A stretch of DNA of 64,000 nt, taken from contig CAYHCE010000009.1 of the NCBI GenBank assembly GCA_964355015.1, positions 1 to 64,000 of the forward strand, written 5' to 3'. The translations under genes and the position numbers were made by a program. Positions 60,551 through 64,000 of the stretch are shown in pieces (the stretch's first letter is position 1; each line of letters begins with the position of its first letter). The notes under the pieces were generated by a model that saw only the letters and a list, made by a program, of their open reading frames with translations, was not told where the DNA came from and made no database searches. Source of the stretch: CAYHCE01 sp964355015 (lineage in GTDB: Bacteria; Cyanobacteriota; Cyanobacteriia; PCC-6307; Cyanobiaceae).

Positions 60551-60706
60551 CCTGGTGTTTCATCCGTACAGTTCCCCAACCCCTGTGCTGTGGCGTAACG
60601 CCCCATCGGCTTGACCTCCCAGCGCCCCCAGCTGCCCCGACGCCCACCCGGTCGGCAAGTCCGCCCCGGCTGGATGGGGAGGGGTGACCGGCGCCAGCAG
60701 GATCTG

Positions 60707-62038
60707 ATGAGCCGCTCGCGGCGGGCGGTCCGCTGGCTGCAGCCGGGCCTGGTGGTGAAGCGCTGGGTGTTCACGTCAGGCCTGGGCCTGGTGCTGGCCT
60801 TGCTGGGGGCTGCCATCCTGGCCGATCTCAAGCCGATCTACTGGATTCTCGAATCCCTCACCTGGCTGATCTCCACCGTGGCCCGGGTGCTGCCGCGGGA
60901 GTTCACCGGCCCGCTGGTGCTGATCGCCGGGGCGGCCCTGGTGATCTGGGGTCAGAGCCGCAGCTTCGGCTCGATCCAGCAGGCGCTCGCCCCCGAGAAG
61001 GACACGGTGCTGGTGGATGCCCTCCTGGCCCAGCGGCGGCTCAACCGCGGTCCCAACATCGTGGCGATCGGCGGCGGTACCGGTCTGTCCACCCTGCTGA
61101 GCGGACTGAAGCGCTACAGCAGCAACATCACGGCGATCGTCACCGTGGCCGACGATGGCGGCAGCAGCGGCGTGCTGCGGCGGGAGTTCGGTGTGCAGCC
61201 GCCCGGAGACATCCGCAACTGCCTGGCGGCCCTGGCCCGCGAGGAACCCCTGCTCACCCGTCTGTTCCAGTACCGCTTCCGCTCAGGCAGCGGCCTCGAG
61301 GGTCACAGCTTCGGGAACCTGTTCCTCACCGCGCTCACCGCCATCACCGGCAGCCTGGAGTCGGCGATCACCGCCAGCAGCCGGGTGCTGGCCGTGCAGG
61401 GCCAGGTGGTGCCCGCCACCAATGCCGACGTGCGGCTGTGGGCGGAGCTGGAGAACGGTGAGCGGATCGAAGGGGAATCGTGCATCGGCCACTCCACCAG
61501 CCCGATCGTGCGGCTGGGCTGCATCCCGGAGCGCCCCCCGGCCCTGCCGCGCGCCGTCGAGGCGATCGCCCATGCCGACCTGATCGTGCTCGGACCCGGC
61601 AGCCTCTACACCTCCCTGTTGCCCAACCTGCTGGTGCCGGAGCTGGTCGAGGCGATCCGCCGCAGCAAGGCGCCGAAGCTCTATATCTGCAACCTGATGA
61701 CCCAGCCGGGCGAAACCGATCGCCTCGACGTGGAGGGCCATCTGCGGGCGATCGAGGCCCAGCTGGCCAGCCTGGGGGTGGAGCAGCGGCTGTTCCCCTC
61801 GGTGCTCGCCCAGGAGACGCTCGACGACCCCAAACTCGTGCAGCACTACCTTTCGCGTGGTGCCGAACCGGTGCTCTGCGACCAGCGCAAGCTGCGCAGC
61901 CAGGGGTATGAGGTGATGCTGGCACCCCTGCAGGGGGCCCGACCGAGCGCCACCCTGCGCCATGACCCCCGCAGCCTGGCCCATGCCGTGATGCGCTTCT
62001 ACCGCAGGCACAAGGGCCAGAAGGGGCTCTCCGACTGA
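60707..62038 (+). CDS. YvcK/CofD-like protein (gluconeogenesis factor family) with an N-terminal membrane segment
   Basis: 443 residues from the ATG at 60707, preceded by AGGA; TTG 60611 and ATG 60674 also open the frame. Two hydrophobic spans (VFTSGLGLVLALLGAAILAD and FTGPLVLIAGAALVIWGQ) precede the YvcK core. The core has NIVAIGGGTGLSTLLSGLKR, IVTVADDGGSSGVLRREFGV and QPPGDIRNCLAALA, then GNLFLTALTAITGSLESAIT and LGPGSLYTSLLPNLLVPELV. In Bacillus YvcK binds UDP-sugars and affects wall synthesis and carbon flow; the cyanobacterial role is less clear. Complete and unbroken. Confidence 0.9.
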   Translation: MSRSRRAVRWLQPGLVVKRWVFTSGLGLVLALLGAAILADLKPIYWILESLTWLISTVARVLPREFTGPLVLIAGAALVIWGQSRSFGSIQQALAPEKDTVLVDALLAQRRLNRGPNIVAIGGGTGLSTLLSGLKRYSSNITAIVTVADDGGSSGVLRREFGVQPPGDIRNCLAALAREEPLLTRLFQYRFRSGSGLEGHSFGNLFLTALTAITGSLESAITASSRVLAVQGQVVPATNADVRLWAELENGERIEGESCIGHSTSPIVRLGCIPERPPALPRAVEAIAHADLIVLGPGSLYTSLLPNLLVPELVEAIRRSKAPKLYICNLMTQPGETDRLDVEGHLRAIEAQLASLGVEQRLFPSVLAQETLDDPKLVQHYLSRGAEPVLCDQRKLRSQGYEVMLAPLQGARPSATLRHDPRSLAHAVMRFYRRHKGQKGLSD

Positions 62039-62052
62039 GCCGGGCCCCGGAT

Positions 62053-62085
62053 CACGGTCGCCAGCGCCGCCACGGTCGCCAGCGC
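62053..62085. repeat. Short tandem repeat (15 bp, period 18)
   Basis: CACGGTCGCCAGCGC occurs at 62053-62067 and again at 62071-62085, between the yvcK stop and the ndhJ stop on the other strand. No hairpin with a T-run is evident. Probably trivial. Confidence 0.5.
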
Positions 62086-62101
62086 AGCCATGGGCGCTGA
62101 C

Positions 62102-62647
62102 TCAGTAGGCATCCTGCATCTCGTAGAAGTCGGGCTGAACGTAGTCCTTGCGCAGTGGGTAGCCCTTCCAGTCCTCCGGCATCAACAGCCGCTTGGGATG
62201 GGGATGACCCTCGTAGCGGATGCCGAACATGTCGAATGTTTCGCGCTCCTGCCAGTCCGCGCCGCGGAACAGGCCATAGAGGCTGGGGATGGAGAGGCTG
62301 CCGTCGCGGGGCAGGAACACCTTCAGGCGCACCTCCTCCGGGGCGCTGCCGTGGCCCGGACGCGGATCGGCCGCCATCGCGAGTTTCACCAGGTGGTAGA
62401 AGCTGACCAGCCGTGCGCCGGGACCCTCGTCGTAGCCCCCCTGGCACTGGAGGTAATCGAAGCCGGTGGCCTTGAGGGCCGCGGCCACCACCGGCAGGAA
62501 CAGCGGTTCCACCGCGATCACTTCCACCCCGAGATGATCGGCGCTCAGGGGCTGGTGGTCGAAACCCTGGGAGCTGAGCCACTGGCTCACCGGGCCAGGG
62601 GCGGGAGGCGTGAGCTCCGTGGCGGGGGTGGAAGCGGGATCAGGCAT
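62102..62647 (-). CDS. ndhJ: NAD(P)H-quinone oxidoreductase subunit J
   Basis: 181 residues from the ATG at 62647, overlapping the ndhK stop by 8 bp. VIAVEPLFLPVVAAALKATG, FDYLQCQGGYDEGPGARLVS, PSLYGLFRGADWQERETFDM, FGIRYEGHPHPKRLLMPEDW and YPLRKDYVQPDFYEMQDAY are the complex I 30-kDa/NdhJ blocks. It belongs to the peripheral arm of NDH-1 in the thylakoid, which accepts electrons from ferredoxin. Confidence 0.95.
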   Translation of the reverse strand: MPDPASTPATELTPPAPGPVSQWLSSQGFDHQPLSADHLGVEVIAVEPLFLPVVAAALKATGFDYLQCQGGYDEGPGARLVSFYHLVKLAMAADPRPGHGSAPEEVRLKVFLPRDGSLSIPSLYGLFRGADWQERETFDMFGIRYEGHPHPKRLLMPEDWKGYPLRKDYVQPDFYEMQDAY

Positions 62648-63434
62648 CGCTGGAGGTGCGGGGAGCGGGGATGGCGTCCGGAGTGGTGGCGGGCCGGACA
62701 GCCGCGGCCGCACCGGCGGCCAGCGGCAGACCTGCTGCGGCCGAGAGGGCTGCTTGCTGGCTTTCGGCCCTCAGGTAGGAGCCGGTGACGATCGGCTCGA
62801 CGGCCTTCATGGCATGGTCGATCGTGAGATAGCGGTGGGTGGGCAGCAGGTTGCCCCGCTCGGCCAGGGCTTCGTTGCCCACCTTCTTGCGCAGCTTGAT
62901 GACGGCGTCGAAGATCGCCTCGGGCCGGGGCGGGCAGCCGGGGATGTACAGGTCCACCGGGATGAGCTTGTCGACGCCGCGCACCGCCGTGGTGGAGTCG
63001 GCGCTGAACATGCCGCCGGTGATCGTGCAGGCGCCCATGGCGATCACGTACTTCGGCTCCGGCATCTGCTCGTAGAGCCGCACCAGGGCGGGTGCCATCT
63101 TCATGGTGACCGTGCCGGCGGTGATCAGCAGATCGGCCTGGCGCGGGCTGGAGCGGGGCACCAGGCCGAAACGGTCGAAGTCGAAGCGGGAGCCGATCAG
63201 GGCCGCAAACTCGATGAAGCAGCAGGCGGTGCCGTAGAGCAGCGGCCAGAGGCTGCTGAGCCGCGCCCAGTTGTGAAGGTCATCGAGGCTGGTGAGGATC
63301 ACGTTCTCGGACAGCTCCGAGGTGACGCTGGGGGCACCGACGGGACTGCAGCTGGCGGCCCTGAGATCGCGCAGGGCGTCGATCGACGGGGCTTGCCCCG
63401 CGACGGAACGGGAAGGAGGCGGCGTGAGGGTCAT
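62640..63434 (-). CDS. ndhK: NAD(P)H-quinone oxidoreductase subunit K
   Basis: 264 residues from the ATG at 63434. YGTACCFIEFAALIGSRFDF holds the paired Cys, EPKYVIAMGACTITGGMFSA the third and YIPGCPPRPEAIFDAVIKLR the fourth ligand of the N2 [4Fe-4S] cluster. The tail of about 45 residues is Ala/Pro-rich and variable. It is the peripheral-arm Fe-S subunit near the quinone site. Part of the ndhC-K-J operon. Confidence 0.96.
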   Translation of the reverse strand: MTLTPPPSRSVAGQAPSIDALRDLRAASCSPVGAPSVTSELSENVILTSLDDLHNWARLSSLWPLLYGTACCFIEFAALIGSRFDFDRFGLVPRSSPRQADLLITAGTVTMKMAPALVRLYEQMPEPKYVIAMGACTITGGMFSADSTTAVRGVDKLIPVDLYIPGCPPRPEAIFDAVIKLRKKVGNEALAERGNLLPTHRYLTIDHAMKAVEPIVTGSYLRAESQQAALSAAAGLPLAAGAAAAVRPATTPDAIPAPRTSSDA

Positions 63435-63468
63435 GGGTCGGATCGGTTCGGGTCCGGAAGGCTGAGCG

Positions 63469-63831
63469 TCAGCTCCACTCGAGGGCGCCCTTGCGCCAGG
63501 CATAGGCCAGAGCCACCACCAGGATGGCGATGAAGATCAGGGCTTCGATGAAGGCCAGCAGGCCGAGGCGGTGGAAGGCCACGGCCCAGGGATAGAGAAA
63601 GACGGTCTCCACGTCGAAGATGACGAAGACCAGAGCGAACATGTAATAGCGAATGTTGAACTGGATCCAGGCGCCCCCGATCGGCTCCATCCCGGATTCA
63701 TAGGTGAGGCGCCGTTCCCCATCGCGGGATTTGGGCGCCACCAGCTTGTTGGTCACCAGAGCGAGCACCGGAACGGCGATCGCGATCAGGAGGAATCCCA
63801 GGAAAGCGTCGTAGCCGGGCAGCGCGAACAT
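63469..63831 (-). CDS. ndhC: NAD(P)H-quinone oxidoreductase subunit 3
   Basis: 120 residues with three membrane spans (FLLIAIAVPVLALVTNKLVA, YYMFALVFVIFDVETVFLYP, ALIFIAILVVALAYAWRKGA). RRLTYESGMEPIGGAWIQFN is the conserved loop. Start ATG 63831; longer frames upstream lack family features. First gene of ndhC-K-J, 34 bp before ndhK, and divergent from the rubredoxin start (89 bp). Confidence 0.96.
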   Translation of the reverse strand: MFALPGYDAFLGFLLIAIAVPVLALVTNKLVAPKSRDGERRLTYESGMEPIGGAWIQFNIRYYMFALVFVIFDVETVFLYPWAVAFHRLGLLAFIEALIFIAILVVALAYAWRKGALEWS

Positions 63832-63920
63832 GGAGGGTTCCAGGTTGGCGCGCAGTCTGGCATCCGTTCGCCGGGATCGCCTGGATAGAGTCCGACCGGA
63901 CGGCAACGGGGCCCAGCGCC

Positions 63921-64000
63921 ATGGTGAACGGGCAGGACAGCGACCAGGAGCGGCTCGATCCGGAGGCCGCGGCGGCCCCCACCCTCGTCGCCGCGGCGGC
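63921..64000 (+). CDS. Probable rubredoxin, N-terminus only (runs off the right edge)
   Basis: The ATG at 63921 opens MVNGQDSDQERLDPEAAAAP and continues to the end of the window. The acidic, Ala/Pro-rich start fits the N-terminal linker of membrane-anchored cyanobacterial rubredoxins, which lie divergent from ndhC in these genomes upstream of ycf48 and psbE-F-L-J. The Cys-containing domain is beyond the edge, so the call rests mainly on position. Confidence 0.5.
   Translation, partial: MVNGQDSDQERLDPEAAAAPTLVAAA

Noticed and set aside
1..64000. CRISPR arrays, rRNA genes, prophage modules, integrase or attachment sites
   Set aside because: No regularly spaced repeats, no rRNA-like stretches and no phage structural or integrase motifs were seen while reading both strands.

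Overview
The window looks like a chromosome segment from a freshwater alpha-cyanobacterium of the Cyanobium / Vulcanococcus / Synechococcus group. The evidence is a G+C content of about two thirds (by eye), ndhC-K-J next to a rubredoxin start, chlD, a high-light-inducible protein, ferredoxin-type narB and nirA, cyanobacterial-type YvcK, and several HIP1 octamers (GCGATCGC, for example at 16582, 47407, 58684 and 58693). Use of an ABC nitrate transporter (nrtABCD) rather than a permease fits a freshwater strain. No tool was run: calls come from reading motifs, frames and spacing.

Layout. 1-2310 is insertion-sequence debris: the C-terminal part of an IS5-type transposase, a fragment of a second IS5-type transposase, and an ISAs1-family element (TIRs at 1311 and 2292) whose transposase is decayed. 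2416-5923 is a coupled membrane protein / large GxSxG protein pair. 5957-7396 is a family III CoA-transferase.

7555-21614 is a complete nitrate assimilation cluster. It holds narB; the minus-strand operon nrtA-B-C-D followed by an NtcA-like Crp regulator; trpD2 plus the nitrate-reductase-associated protein; and, divergently, nirA, then a sirohydrochlorin-chelatase-like fusion and cobA. CobA and the chelatase would make the siroheme that NirA needs. Near-consensus NtcA boxes lie upstream of nrtA and between nirA and trpD2.

21642-30271 is mixed: CsgG-like, cupin-like, small proteins with an Hli, a hydrolase, decayed restriction-type DNA, a KefB-type antiporter, and a methyltransferase/erythromycin-esterase fusion. 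30308-36132 encodes a second magnesium-chelatase-like pair (D2 and H2), separate from the ordinary chlD at 56602-58725. 36334-39844 is a less GC-rich stretch with a slipin and an amylase gene frameshifted in a G7 run.

From 39845 on the window is mostly ordinary core genome: SHOCT protein, tRNA-Ile(CAU), pyrE, ygfZ, RecB-like nuclease, phosphohexomutase, rdgB, a Nif11-like small protein, carotenoid oxygenase, hisB, fabI, DegT aminotransferase, photolyase, NUDIX, folK, chlD, MlaD/MlaF-type transporter parts, yvcK, ndhJ-K-C and the start of a rubredoxin.

The best candidates for new biology are the chlH2-chlD2 pair, the regulator translationally coupled to the end of nrtABCD, the chelatase-domain fusion coupled to cobA, and the membrane/hydrolase pair at 2416-5923. 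I did not find a clearly novel multi-gene defence or mobile system.
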